Positions 45,707-55,715 of a stretch of DNA of 64,000 bases are shown here, one piece after another. The position numbers and the translations under genes are program-made. The stretch comes from Bacteroidota bacterium (lineage in GTDB: Bacteria > Bacteroidota > Bacteroidia > AKYH767-A > 2013-40CM-41-45), in assembly GCA_016721305.1 (NCBI GenBank), contig JADKIH010000017.1, positions 7,383 through 71,382 on the forward strand, written 5' to 3'. Below the pieces are notes generated by a model that did no database searches, was not told the origin of the DNA, and saw only the letters and a program-made list of their open reading frames with translations. Each line of letters starts with the position of its first letter. The first letter of the stretch is position 1.

Positions 45707-46061
45707 GCTTGTTGTATAGTGAGGCGGTTTGTTGGAGTTTACTTCGGAGCGCTTAAGTTGTTATTGTCGATGAACGACATATTAATTTTGGCACCGAGTT
45801 GTCAACTAAAGTTAGCACAACTAGATGTAACGACCTCTCTATACAACCCACGGGGTCCCCTTCGGGGATGACAGGAAGTTTTTGCGTGTGTATGTCGTTC
45901 ATCGTCCGGAAGAGCGCACACTTTTAATAACGACCTCACTATACAACAAGCAAGATCCCCTTCGGGGATGACAGTTACCACAAGGGGAGGGATGTCGTTC
46001 ATCGTCCGGAAGAACTCACTTTCTTTGTAGTATACAATCGAGCCCGGACGATGAACGACAT
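45707..46061. repeat. Composite cluster of 70-bp palindromes and TATACAACAAGC-ATCCCCTTCGGGGAT elements
   Basis: Contains a complete 70-bp palindrome (45992-46061; arms ATGTCGTTCATCGTCCGG and reverse), a lone left arm (45892-45909), and a right half with its core (to 45780). Interleaved are two copies of a ~45-bp unit running AACGACCTC-CTATACAAC ... TCCCCTTCGGGGATGAC (45828-45872 and 45929-45973). The pieces look like nested insertions of two element families. Confidence 0.82.
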
Positions 46062-46113
46062 ATTAAATGTAGCAACCGAAAACGCAAAACAACCGGTAGA
46101 AAAATCACCCCAC

Positions 46114-46143
46114 AAAAAAGCCCGCAGCTAAAAAACTGCGGGC
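46114..46143 (-). terminator. Terminator of the desaturase gene
   Basis: Minus strand GCCCGCAG...CTGCGGGC stem and T run (46114-46119 as A on plus). Confidence 0.85.
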
Positions 46144-46184
46144 CATTACTAAATATTTTGTTATCAAAGAAAGCCGCTCAAACA

Positions 46185-46222
46185 GTAAGTCAACTTACAA
46201 CTTACTACTTACAACTTACCCT
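46185..46222. repeat. AACTTACAACTTACTACTTAC word repeat
   Basis: Five copies of the 7-mer word, ending directly at the desaturase stop codon. Confidence 0.75.
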
Positions 46223-47287
46223 TTACTCCCTCCCCATGCGATAAAGGTACTTAATATGCGACACCACCGCCGCAAAGAAAGTAGGCTGCTCCAGATAAAC
46301 CAAACCGTGATCAGCACATGTGGCTTTTACGATCGGTGATAATTCAGGATAGTGTACGTGAGAAATTTTTGGGAATAAGTGATGTTCTACCTGCTGGTTC
46401 AATCCTCCTGTTAAGAAAGAAAGAAGTTTGCTGCGTGAACCGAAGTTTGATGTCGTAAGGATTTGGTGAACGGCCCAGTCGTTTTCCAGAACGGGTGTTG
46501 CAATCGGATCAACGAACGATGTGTCTTCTACCGTGTGCGCCAATTGGAAGATGATGGAGATAACTATGCCGGTTGTGACAACGAAAATTCCGTAACCGAT
46601 GAAGAAGTCTACCCAACCTAAACGAATGATTGGAATCACCGCGAAAATTCCGAGGTAAATGATCTTCGTTAACCAGAAACCGATATGCGTTTTAAGATCT
46701 AAGTGAATGTTCTCTTTGCTGGCAATCGTTTTTCTGAAATATTTTCCGATGTCGAGAATGTAAATCCACAACACGTAAGTCATTCCGTAGATTAGGAAGA
46801 AATAGATGTGCTGGAAACGGTGATAGAAACGTTTCTTTTGAGAAGGTGCTAAGCGGAGGAATGGCTCTGCTGCAATATCATCGTCATGTCCTTCGATATT
46901 TGTCCAGGTGTGGTGAAGCATGTTGTGCTTGATATTCCACATGAATGAACTACCACCGAGGAGATTCAATGTTAAGGCTGCAATGCGATTCATCGTTTTG
47001 CTCGATGAGTACGAACCGTGTCCGCCATCGTGCATAACGTTAAAGCCGATTCCCGCAGAGAATAGACCAAGCATTATGCTTAATAAAATCGCAAACGGAG
47101 CCGATGGTGTAAAGAACACGAGCATAATGTAAGTCGCGATAAACGACGTTACATAAAATGCCGACTTCACATACAGCTTTGCATTTCCGACAGGGTCAAT
47201 TTTATGTTCAAGGAAATATGCGTCTACTCTCGCCTTTAAATCGGTGTAGAATGTGGATGCGTTTCCGTTAAATTTCAATGTTGCCAT
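46223..47287 (-). CDS. Fatty acid desaturase (acyl-CoA/linoleoyl-type)
   Basis: A 354-residue membrane di-iron desaturase. Histidine boxes HDGGH (NVMHDGGHGSYSSSK), HNMLHH and the C-terminal QQVEHHLFPKISHVHYPELSP, the last being the 'front-end' type Q-x-x-H-H box. Four or so membrane segments (YVTSFIATYIMLVFF; FAILLSIMLGLFSAG; IYFFLIYGMTYVLWIYIL; GYGIFVVTTGIVISIIF). It introduces double bonds in membrane lipids. No fused cytochrome b5 domain. Position of the bond introduced cannot be told. Confidence 0.92.
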   Translation of the reverse strand: MATLKFNGNASTFYTDLKARVDAYFLEHKIDPVGNAKLYVKSAFYVTSFIATYIMLVFFTPSAPFAILLSIMLGLFSAGIGFNVMHDGGHGSYSSSKTMNRIAALTLNLLGGSSFMWNIKHNMLHHTWTNIEGHDDDIAAEPFLRLAPSQKKRFYHRFQHIYFFLIYGMTYVLWIYILDIGKYFRKTIASKENIHLDLKTHIGFWLTKIIYLGIFAVIPIIRLGWVDFFIGYGIFVVTTGIVISIIFQLAHTVEDTSFVDPIATPVLENDWAVHQILTTSNFGSRSKLLSFLTGGLNQQVEHHLFPKISHVHYPELSPIVKATCADHGLVYLEQPTFFAAVVSHIKYLYRMGRE

Positions 47288-47336
47288 TTTTTCTTCTTGT
47301 TCAATTTAAACACTAAGTTCGCAGTTATATTTCTAT

Positions 47337-47379
47337 AAAACAGAGGTTATGTAATAAACATTTACACAACCTCTGTTTT
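47337..47379. terminator. Long AT-rich terminator hairpin between helicase and desaturase genes
   Basis: AAAACAGAGGTT (47337-47348) pairs perfectly with AACCTCTGTTTT (47368-47379); pairing continues inward with two mismatches (TGTAA / TTACA). It follows the stop of the minus-strand helicase gene. Confidence 0.8.
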
Positions 47380-47387
47380 AAACTGAA

Positions 47388-49238
47388 TTACCATTTTTTC
47401 TTCTTGAAAGAACCGCTGCCTTCTTTCTTGGCAGGACGATTTTCTCCCCAACCGCGTTTTCCGCCTGATCCTGAACTAGATCCTGAGCTTCTTTCGCTGC
47501 CGCCGCCTCTATCGCCACGATCCGAAGAGTATTTTCCCTTACTTGACGATCCATAGCTTTTAGCGCCACCGCCGGAATATTTTCTTCCGCCGCCACCGCC
47601 GCTTCCGCCTCTGAATTCACCCGGTTTTTTACGGGTTTCCGGCGAAGATACTTCGATGCGCACTTTTCGTCCCTGATAAATCTCACCCTGGAAGGTTTCC
47701 ATCGCACGGTTGAGATCTTTCTCCTGCATTTCCACAAATGAATAAACTCCTTTTACATCGATACGACCAATAGTCGCTTCTTCGATGGTCAGAATTTCAC
47801 TCACGTATTTACGCATCATCTTTTCATTCAGTCCATCCATCGAACCTAAGTTGATGAACATACGCGGAGCAGACGAACGATAACCTGAACTTCCTTTGCC
47901 CGAGTGAGCAAGATCTACGTTCAGATCGGGTGCATTACGATATGCGTCGAGGAATCGGTTGAATTCGATACTCACTACGCGCTTGATCAAATCTTCTTTG
48001 CTTAAGTCTTTGAGTTCTTCAAAAACCGGCGCCAAATATTTTGCGATTCCACCTTCGTTAACCTTAACCTCATTGATCTTGTGCATCAGATTCATCAATT
48101 GCATTTCGCAAATCTGAACGGCATCAGGAATTTTTCCGAGGTGGAATTTCGTATTAATTTTCTTTTCGATAAAACGAATTTTATCGATTTCACGAGTGTT
48201 CACTAGGGCAATCGAAATACCTGATTTACCTGCACGCGCTGTACGACCGCTACGGTGTGTATAGCTTTCCGGTTCATCGGGAAGATTGTAGTGAATTACG
48301 TGAGTGATATCGTTTACGTCGATACCACGAGCGGCTACGTCAGTCGCTACAAGTACATCTAAGTTCTTGCTGCGGTAACGCGCCATTACTTTATCACGTT
48401 GCGTTTGCGTTAAATCTCCGTGCAAAGAATCGGAATTGTATCCGTCTTTCGCGAGATTTTCGGCGATGCGTTGCGTGTCAATTTTTGTACGACAGAAAAT
48501 GATTCCGAAAATTTCAGGAACAGAATCCAGCAATCTTTTCAATCCCTGGTATCTGTCTTTTTCGTGAATCACATAATAGTAGTGTTCGATATTACCTGCA
48601 CCTTCATTCTTGCGACCGATAGTCAGCTCGAATGGTTCGTGCATGTACTTGCTTGCAATGGTGCGAACTTCTTGCGGCATCGTTGCAGAGAACAACCATA
48701 CGCGACGTTGTTTTGGAAGATGGCTCAGAATTTCATCGATATCCTCCTGGAAACCCATGTTGAGCATTTCATCTGCTTCATCGAGTACGACGTAGCGGAT
48801 TTGATCCATTCTAATCGCGCCACGGTTAATCAAATCGATCAGTCGACCGGGTGTTGCCACCACGATTTGTGAACCTTTTTTGATTTGCCGGATTTGAGCA
48901 ACAATATTAGCCCCGCCATATACAGGAGTAATCGACGCCGAGCGTTCGTACTTACCGTATTTAACAAGATCATTAGTAATCTGCACACACAGTTCCCGTG
49001 TCGGTGCCAGAATGAGTGCCTGAGTCGTAGGCAGTCTTAGGTCAGTAAGAGATAATAGTGGAAGGCCAAAGGCAGCAGTTTTTCCGGTTCCGGTCTGCGC
49101 CAATCCGATAAAATCAGTTTCGTCGGCCAAGAGTCTTGGTATGGCCTGTTCCTGAATAGGTGTGGGCGTAACAAAGCCCAGTTCTTCGATGGCTTTCAAC
49201 ACATTCTCGCCAACTCCTAAATCAGAGAAAGAAAGCAT
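47388..49238 (-). CDS. DEAD-box RNA helicase with C-terminal RNA-binding domain and Gly/Ser-rich tail
   Basis: A 616-residue helicase. Q motif FVTPTPIQEQAIP; Walker A AQTGTGKTAAF; PTRELC; DEAD in VLDEADEML; SAT; HGDLTQTQRD; HRSGRTARAG. Residues ~460-535 form a DbpA-type RNA-binding fold (FINLGSMDGLN ... RIDVKGVYSFVEM ... GRKVRIEV). The last ~70 residues are a Gly/Ser/Arg/Lys low-complexity tail (RGGSGGGGGRKYSGGGAK...) ending KKKKW, typical of cold-shock/ribosome-assembly helicases such as CsdA. Likely functions in ribosome assembly or mRNA turnover. Alternative frames in the tail are shadows. Confidence 0.93.
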   Translation of the reverse strand: MLSFSDLGVGENVLKAIEELGFVTPTPIQEQAIPRLLADETDFIGLAQTGTGKTAAFGLPLLSLTDLRLPTTQALILAPTRELCVQITNDLVKYGKYERSASITPVYGGANIVAQIRQIKKGSQIVVATPGRLIDLINRGAIRMDQIRYVVLDEADEMLNMGFQEDIDEILSHLPKQRRVWLFSATMPQEVRTIASKYMHEPFELTIGRKNEGAGNIEHYYYVIHEKDRYQGLKRLLDSVPEIFGIIFCRTKIDTQRIAENLAKDGYNSDSLHGDLTQTQRDKVMARYRSKNLDVLVATDVAARGIDVNDITHVIHYNLPDEPESYTHRSGRTARAGKSGISIALVNTREIDKIRFIEKKINTKFHLGKIPDAVQICEMQLMNLMHKINEVKVNEGGIAKYLAPVFEELKDLSKEDLIKRVVSIEFNRFLDAYRNAPDLNVDLAHSGKGSSGYRSSAPRMFINLGSMDGLNEKMMRKYVSEILTIEEATIGRIDVKGVYSFVEMQEKDLNRAMETFQGEIYQGRKVRIEVSSPETRKKPGEFRGGSGGGGGRKYSGGGAKSYGSSSKGKYSSDRGDRGGGSERSSGSSSGSGGKRGWGENRPAKKEGSGSFKKKKW

Positions 49239-49442
49239 TGTTTGAAATTAGACCGCGAAGGTACACTTTTTTTCCGAAGTTACCAGTTTGACCGAGCTAT
49301 TTCATTGAAAAACAGGGAAATTGAGTTGAAATGGTAGATGTCGATTGTGAATTGATCGAGGTCTAACTTGCATTTTACTGATATAAGAACCCTAAAGTTA
49401 TTATTCGGCTATTGAGGCTTTGGATTAGAGTTGCAATTAGTC

Positions 49443-51605
49443 TTATTCCTTGACAAGTTTTGCCTGATTGTTTTATAAGAGGTCGTGATTTCTAATACAT
49501 AAAATCCCGATTTCAGAAAACTGCTATTAAGACTTAGTGTCTTATTTTTTCTACAATCCACCACCTGCGAAAACACCACCTTCCCATTCAAATCAAAAAT
49601 CTTTATCTGCATTTCACCGCTAGCATCCTCACATCTCACCGTCACCGTCTCACTAAACGGATTCGGAAAAACAAGCACATTCGATTTGTCTTCATTCTCA
49701 GAAACAGCATTAATCAAACAATTGCCAGCACCATCCACATACTTGCTTACAAGTCGTACGTAACTCGCATTCGTGTAAATTCCGGCTTCGGTTACCGTCC
49801 ATGAATTCACCGGCCATGAGTCGTTGAAATCTTTGTACGACTTCTGAATGGGTTGGCCGAATGGGGGAGTAACGTTTGTATTGCAAAGTGCATTGTTCGT
49901 CGATGAGCCGCAACCGCCGGGACAACAAGCATCCAAGGCGTACGAAGGATTCGGACCGCCGGGAATAAATCCGGCCGGAGGACCGTATGTGCTTACGCCA
50001 ACTTCATCCCATTGCGGAGATCCGTTTTCAAACCACGAATGATAAAATTGTGTAACGCTATTATCTGCCTCATAATTCGACATATTACTCATGTACACTT
50101 TCGAATTCGGATTCACGCCGTGAAAATAATTGAGGAAGCCTTGTGCGGCGTTTTGATAATTCGTTGCATTCGCTACGTCGAGATTATAGACAAGCATGTT
50201 CTGAAAAATATTTCCTTGGCAGGCTTTTGTTTTATTGCTATTCCATGTGTAATTATTGTCGGAAAGCCACGCGCGATACTGATCGGCATGACCCATATAA
50301 GCCGGTAAATTGTCGCTGTTACTTGCAGATACAGAAGCAGAATATGCGTTATGAATTGCTGTAACTACCGATGGTGAAGTGTTCGGTAAAGAGGCGTAGT
50401 AAAGCAGCACATCCTGAATTTCATTTTCGAACGGATACACATATCCCCATTGTAACAAGTGCGCATTCTGATAATTGTTTTCGACAAAAGTTTGGTACGA
50501 AGCAATGCCGGTAAGATCGAAGAGAAAAACTGCGGAGGCCATTTGTCGTGTAAAAAGTCCGTCGCCATTTGTTTCGTTTTCGCCCGCCGCTAAAATTCCC
50601 GAATTGTAAATGTAACAGCCGGATTTGCATTCGCCCACGTCCAGGCACTTTGCGAAGCACTCGCCAATTGCGTTGCATAAGCCGTAAAGCTGGCCTGATT
50701 AAACACAAGAGCCCCCAGCGCAAACATTGAACAAGATGTATAAGTTGCCGAAGTTGTTGCCGGTCCGTACAATCGCTGCTGCGTATCAGCCGATGGAGGA
50801 GAAGCCGCGCCGCCGCCAATGACAGATAATACCGAGCCATCGCTTTGTTGCATTCTCAATAACCAGTCGAGCTCATACTTCACTTCGTCTAAAATATCCG
50901 GAATACCGTTTCCGCTCTCGAGAATGTTGTTACTGTCGCCAAACGCAGTTGGATTTTCTTTGTAAGCCAGCATCAAATCCATCAATGCGCTGAAAGTAAA
51001 ATTCACATACTTATTGTAATCGCCTGCATCGTGCCAGCCGCCATGTAAATCACGCGAAGTAGAAGCGCTTGTGTTATTGTACAAACGACAATCAGTATCC
51101 TGCAAAGCACCGACATGACAAGCGCCATCGCTCCACCCGTTTCCTGCATTCGCCGCACTCTTGTTCGTTCCGCAACGCTGGTAATAAAACATTCGCAGTG
51201 ATTGCTCAAGCGCATTGCCATATACACACTCAGCAATGCGGAATTGATACGAGCCGATGTTATTCGTTACATCATATATGTAGTAATAGCCTTCTGCAGT
51301 CACGGAAGAAAAATCGAACCACCAGGCCTTATCGCCCGTCTGAGTGAATGTACTCCCGCCAAACCACGAAGCAATTCCTGATGAAAACACAACGCTATCT
51401 GTAAACCAATCTCTCACTTCATAAGTACTCCCGGCACGAATGAAGGATTTGCATTGTAGCCGACTTGCGGAGATGCAATCACGGCGACTTTCTCATCGTT
51501 TAAACGATAGCCGAACTGGTCGATTTTGATGAACTCGCTAATGTTTGAAGGAGCAGCGAATAAGAATGTTGGTATTAAATTTAGGAGGAGAAACAGCTTT
51601 TTTAT
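49443..51605 (-). CDS. Secreted GH9 endoglucanase with CelD_N domain and T9SS tail, multiple frameshifts
   Basis: About 720 residues after repair. Signal peptide KKLFLLLNLIPTFLFAA, CelD_N Ig-like domain (SEFIKIDQFGYRLNDEKVAV), then GH9 (alpha/alpha)6 catalytic domain with Asp pair in GGWHDAGDYNKYV and late proton-donor region WTVTEAGIYTNASYVRLV. It hydrolyses beta-1,4-glucan. The Por tail starts VLVFPNPFSETVTV. Frame breaks lie near 51432 (VPG/STYEVRDWF), ~50600 (ANPAVTFTIREF / ECKSGCYIYNSG) and possibly ~49455, where one shift would give the usual KLVKE end at 49443. No ATG precedes the signal peptide in frame; ATA at 51603-51605 stands in that place, so the N-terminus is uncertain. Confidence 0.82.
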
Positions 51606-51654
51606 TGCGTAAAATGTTGAGCAGAGTGGGGCTGCTATTTATGGCAATTTACGG

Positions 51655-51905
51655 AGGTATTTGTGGGGGTGGATGAATTCGGTTTAAAATTGTTCAAGGT
51701 GAAATGTTCAAAGTTCGAGGGTTTCTTACGGATGGGCTGCTGCGAAATCAGGATTTTTTTCCCGCAGAAAGCGCAGAAATTTCGCAGAAATCGCAGAGGC
51801 GTTAGTGTTTATTTCCCACGGAAATTCACGGAAACTTTGTTTGAGCACAGAACTGTTCACCGTCAAACCGTTCACCGATCACGAACAAGTGAACCTCACT
51901 CCCTA
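51655..51905. repeat. Mixed word repeats: CAAAGTTC, CGCAGA/CACGGAAA, TTCACCG
   Basis: 51689-51715 carries GTTCAAGGTGAAATGTTC words, 51765-51842 the CGCAGA then CACGGAAA unit, and 51857-51890 TTCACCGTCAAACCGTTCACCGATCAC words. No gene is supported. Confidence 0.7.
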
Positions 51906-51911
51906 CGAACG

Positions 51912-52016
51912 AACCAAATACATCACTTCCTTCACCGCAATCTTCATCATTTTACCGAATGATGCAATCGTAACATCGGTACCGGAACGTTTAATATCGG
52001 CTACGCCAATCGGAAG
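51912..52016 (-). pseudogene. Decayed fragment of pdhB (C-terminal end joined to an internal segment)
   Basis: 51912-51937 matches 54067-54092 (pdhB 3' end) and 51935-52016 matches 54396-54475 (pdhB internal) with about five mismatches. It is thus a second copy with ~300 bp removed. The reading frame is kept: LPIGVADIKRSGTDVTIASF ... KMMKIA joins VKEVMYLV. The junction lies at a CGC shared by both segments. Confidence 0.85.
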
Positions 52017-52053
52017 TTAGTGGCAGGTTACTTCTGACCCTAAATAAGTAATG

Positions 52054-53665
52054 TTATTGCTTGATCAATTTAAAAGTTCTATCAAAACTTTCACCTCTTA
52101 ATTCAATCAGAAATATTCCTTTTTTTTGATCTTTCAATTCTACCACTATTTTATTAGAACTATAAGATTTATCCAAATTTATCTGTGAGTAGACCTCTTG
52201 CCCAAATACGTTATAGATTTTAATTGAATTCAATTGAGAAATTTCCTCAATCGCAATATTTATTATTTCTTCAAATGGATTTGGGTAAATTGTTACAGAT
52301 AAGTCTTCATTTAAATCATGAATATTTGTTGAGCCGGATAGACATAAATTCGTTTGTGTAGTTCCTGAATTGACTAAAGAAGCAGGCATTTTCATATTAC
52401 CACCGGTACCTGCTAATGTAGCTGTCGCTATAACTTGTGGTAAATAATTTGAGGTAAGAGTTGCTGCGGAGCCTTGGTTACATCCGCTATTTCCTAGGGA
52501 ATCTGTTTTGATCAGATACATATTTACAATGCCTACGCCAAAGCCGAACATTGACTCACCTGAAATAATATATCCCCCGTCATTTGTTTGGTCAATAGAA
52601 TAACCGATTTCATTATGATTCGTAGCGCTACCACCATACGTTTTTGACCATTGTGCAATTCCTTGCGCATTGACTTTAACAACATAAACATCATAATCAC
52701 CCGCTGCACTAAAACTGAAAGATTTACCTACCATAATATATCCGCCATCAGAGGTTTGTTTGGCATCGTAACATTCATCAATCATAGCACCACCATAAAG
52801 TTTTGCCCAAAGTGTATCTCCGACTGAATTGGTTTTTATTAAACACATATTCGGTCCGAGCGGTCCAAGAGCATTTTCTGAGGTGCCTGCAATTAGATAA
52901 CTGCCATCGGTGGTCTGCCGAACGACTTTACCTTCTTCAGATCCTGTTTGACCATAAGCTTTTGACCAAACATGGTTACCTGTTGAGTCTGTCTTTATCA
53001 AATAGGAAATCACTTCCTCCAAAACCGAAATTATTATCGCACGAACCGGTTAGTACATAACCGCCATCGGTTGTTTGTTGAACTGAATTGCCATATTCAC
53101 TGCCTATTCCCCCATAGGTTTTTGTCCAGACAATATCTCCGCCCGCATTTGTCTTAACCAGATATGAATCAAATCCACCTGCTCCAAATGCAGGGGTCTG
53201 TCCGGTGATAATGAATCCGCCGTCCATGGTCTGTTGAACAAATGATCCCCATTCATACCCGTTTCCTCCATACGTCCGTGTCCACATAGTATCCCCAGAT
53301 GCATCTAATTTAATTAAATACATGTCGCCTGCTACATCATCAAAGGATGAAGCAACACCGGAAATGATATAGCCGCCGTCAGTTGTCGGTTCTCCGCAAA
53401 ATCCGTATTCATTATCGGTAGCTCCTCCAAAGGTTCGTGACCACAACGTGTCTCCTATTTCGTTGGTTTTAATTACTAGAACATCACGCCCACCTGAGCC
53501 AAAACTTGTCGTGGTGCCCACAACTATATATCCGTTGTCTGTTGTTTGATGAACGCTAGTTCCAAAATCAGAAAAGGTTCCTCCATATACTTTTTGGAAA
53601 GTTATTTGGGCATTTAAGGTAAGGGCTGAAAGAGCAATAAAAGAAATGAGTAATAATCTGAGCAT
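52054..53665 (-). CDS. Secreted delta-60-like repeat protein with T9SS sorting domain, frameshifted
   Basis: About 537 residues after repair. Signal peptide MLRLLLISFIALSALTLNAQ; then seven to eight ~55-residue repeats with core QTTDGGY(I/V)(V/L)xG followed by DxYLIKT(D/N)xxGDTxWxKTYGG, which probably fold as propeller blades. The Por tail is VTIYPNPFEEIINI ... IKIYNVFGQEVYS ... LKDQKKGIFLIEL ... FKLIKQ. An extra C near 53005 breaks the frame between GFGGSDF and YLIKTDSTGNHVWS. Binding or structural role unknown. It lies between pdhB and the pdhB remnant. Confidence 0.85.
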
Positions 53666-53882
53666 AGGTTTTTTGTGTTTGACTTGTGTTGTTGTGAATT
53701 GTGTTTACCCGATTCTCTCTGTGTGAGGATAGAATACTCAATGTTAACTCCTTTTCTTTGTTGAGGATAAACAAATTTGCTGAATCGGTAAAAATGCAAG
53801 CTGAACAGGAAACCTTCTTGTGAACGTATTGTTAGTGGTAAAATATTTTCAAGGCTTGGACACCACGAAACTTGAAATTTGT

Positions 53883-53972
53883 TTCGCGCAGAAAGCGCAG
53901 AAATTAGCAGCAATGCGCAGAAAGTAATGTGTTTATTTCCCACGGAAATTTGCACGGAAATTCACGGAAACT
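53883..53972. repeat. CGCAGA / CACGGAAA word repeat near the pdhB end
   Basis: Same two-part unit as at 51765-51842 and 490-600. Together with the pdhB remnant it shows that the pdhB 3' flank is duplicated at 51.8-52.0 kb. Confidence 0.75.
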
Positions 53973-54059
53973 TGGTTTAGGAAAATTTACTATGCAATTC
54001 TCAGAGGACCTACTGCGAACTTAGTGTCTTAGTGTTAAAATTGATCAATGCAAAGCAAC

Positions 54060-55043
54060 CTACTTCACCAAATACATCACTTCCTTCACCGCCTCAATAA
54101 CTCGCGCCGGATTTGGAAGATAAGCTTCGATCAACGTTGGTGCATACGGAAGTGGAACATCGCGACCCATCACGCGGAGAACAGGGGCGTCGAGATAATC
54201 AAAAGCATCTTTCTGAACTTTGAAAGTGATCTCGGTAGCTATCGCAGCCAGTGGCCATGATTCTTCTACGATGACAAGTCTATTTGTTTTCTTAACGGAA
54301 TTAATAACCGTTGTATAATCGATCGGACGAACTGTACGTAAGTCAATAACTTCGGCGTTGATGTTTTCTTTCGCTAATTCTTCGGCAGCTTTCAACGCAA
54401 TCTTCATCATTTTTCCGAATGATACAATCGTAACATCAGTACCGGCACGTTTGATATCGGCTACGCCAATCGGAATTAAATATTCTCCATCGGGAACCAT
54501 TCCTTTATCGCCGTACATCTGTTCGCTTTCCATGAAGATCACGGGATCGTTATCGCGAATAGCTGATTTCAATAAGCCTTTTGCATCGGCCGGATTACTC
54601 GGAACAATTACTTTTAAGCCCGGACAGTTTGCATACCAACTTTCGAATGCTTGTGAGTGCTGAGAAGATAACATACCCGCTGAACCTGTTGGTCCGCGGA
54701 ATACAATAGGATTAGAAAATTGTCCGCCGCTCATGCTCATCATTTTCGCCGATGCATTGATCACCTGATCAATTGCCACGAGCGAAAAGTTGAACGTCAT
54801 GAATTCGATAATAGGGCGGAGGCCGTTCATGGCAGCACCAACTCCGATACCGGCAAAACCTAACTCTGCAATCGGTGTATCAATCACACGCTTCTCCCCA
54901 AATTCCTGAAGCATACCCTGACTCACCTTGTATGCGCCATTGTACTGCGCTACTTCTTCTCCCATCAAAAACACGCGCTCATCACGACGCATTTCTTCTG
55001 TCATTGCTTCTCTTAGGGCTTCGCGGAATTGGAGTTCTCTCAT
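54060..55043 (-). CDS. pdhB: Pyruvate dehydrogenase E1 component, beta subunit
   Basis: A 327-residue transketolase-like beta subunit that pairs with an E1 alpha to decarboxylate pyruvate. N-terminus MRELQFREALREAMTEEM; thiamine-associated EEVAQYNGAYKVSQG; IAELGFAGIGVGAAM; FRGPTGSAGMLSSQHSQAFESW; C-terminal RLVIVEESWPLAAIATEIT and RVMGDRVP-like block (RVMGRDVPLPYA). The partner pdhA is not in the window. Distinct from the fused E1 at 32.4 kb, so the organism has at least two E1 systems. Confidence 0.94.
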   Translation of the reverse strand: MRELQFREALREAMTEEMRRDERVFLMGEEVAQYNGAYKVSQGMLQEFGEKRVIDTPIAELGFAGIGVGAAMNGLRPIIEFMTFNFSLVAIDQVINASAKMMSMSGGQFSNPIVFRGPTGSAGMLSSQHSQAFESWYANCPGLKVIVPSNPADAKGLLKSAIRDNDPVIFMESEQMYGDKGMVPDGEYLIPIGVADIKRAGTDVTIVSFGKMMKIALKAAEELAKENINAEVIDLRTVRPIDYTTVINSVKKTNRLVIVEESWPLAAIATEITFKVQKDAFDYLDAPVLRVMGRDVPLPYAPTLIEAYLPNPARVIEAVKEVMYLVK

Positions 55044-55075
55044 ATTGCTTGGTACTTTAGACTTCGAAATTATTT

Positions 55076-55218
55076 GAAATTCAAAATTTAGAATTTAAAA
55101 TTCTGAATTCGGTAGGTATTGGGTTGGTTTAGAATTCATAATTCTGAATTTAGGATTCAAAATTCAGAACTCGGTAGGCAGGGGGTTGGTTCATAATTCA
55201 TAATTCTAAATTCTAACT
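55076..55218. repeat. GAATTCAGAATT-type word repeats
   Basis: Repeated TTCAAAATTTAGAATTTAAAATTCTGAATTC words in two clusters (55076-55112 and 55130-55218), each with a TCGGTAGG(C/T)A-GGGTTGGTT insert. Confidence 0.75.
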
Positions 55219-55250
55219 TCCCCAAAGGGCTACAAAATTAACAATATCTT

Positions 55251-55580
55251 CTATTCCACCTCATCTTCATCCCAGATCAAACTCAGCGCAGTTTTGAGTT
55301 CGCCGAGGGTATTGCGTTGATTCTGAGCCTTTGCCAATTCGATGCCTTTTTGGTAGAACAACACGGCTTCGGGGATTTTGTTTATTTGTTCGGCCACTTG
55401 TCCGGCCATGTAGTAGGATGGAAGGTAATCGGGCTGATTTTCAATTAACCACATGAGCTCCTCAAAAGCGGTCTCGTTTTGTCCGGCCGCACGGATTTCC
55501 AGCGCCAGGGCATAACGGAGAAAGGGATCGTTCGGATCGTCTTTCAGGTATTCTCGAAGAGTTGAAATTCTGTCAGACAT
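55251..55580 (-). CDS. Small TPR-repeat protein
   Basis: 109 residues from ATG at 55578-55580 (MSDRISTLREYLKDDPNDPF). Two and a half tetratricopeptide repeats (PFLRYALALEIRAAGQNETAFEEL; PSYYMAGQVAEQINKIPEAVLFYQKGIELA) and an acidic C-terminus (WDEDEVE). No signal peptide. Probably a cytosolic scaffold or chaperone-like protein; partner unknown. Confidence 0.8.
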   Translation of the reverse strand: MSDRISTLREYLKDDPNDPFLRYALALEIRAAGQNETAFEELMWLIENQPDYLPSYYMAGQVAEQINKIPEAVLFYQKGIELAKAQNQRNTLGELKTALSLIWDEDEVE

Positions 55581-55715
55581 AGTCGTTTTTTGGGGAATTA
55601 CGGGCAATTATTTGTTTATCTTCGCGCCTTCTAACCGGAGCAAAACTAGTGAACTTTCCGGCTGAAACTAAAATGAATTGATTTTCTGTAAGCGGCAAAA
55701 AAGACTATTACCTGT

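Noticed and set aside
47378..47737. 119-codon frame in the helicase C-terminus
   Set aside because: Out-of-frame reading of the Gly/Ser/Arg-rich tail of the DEAD-box protein.
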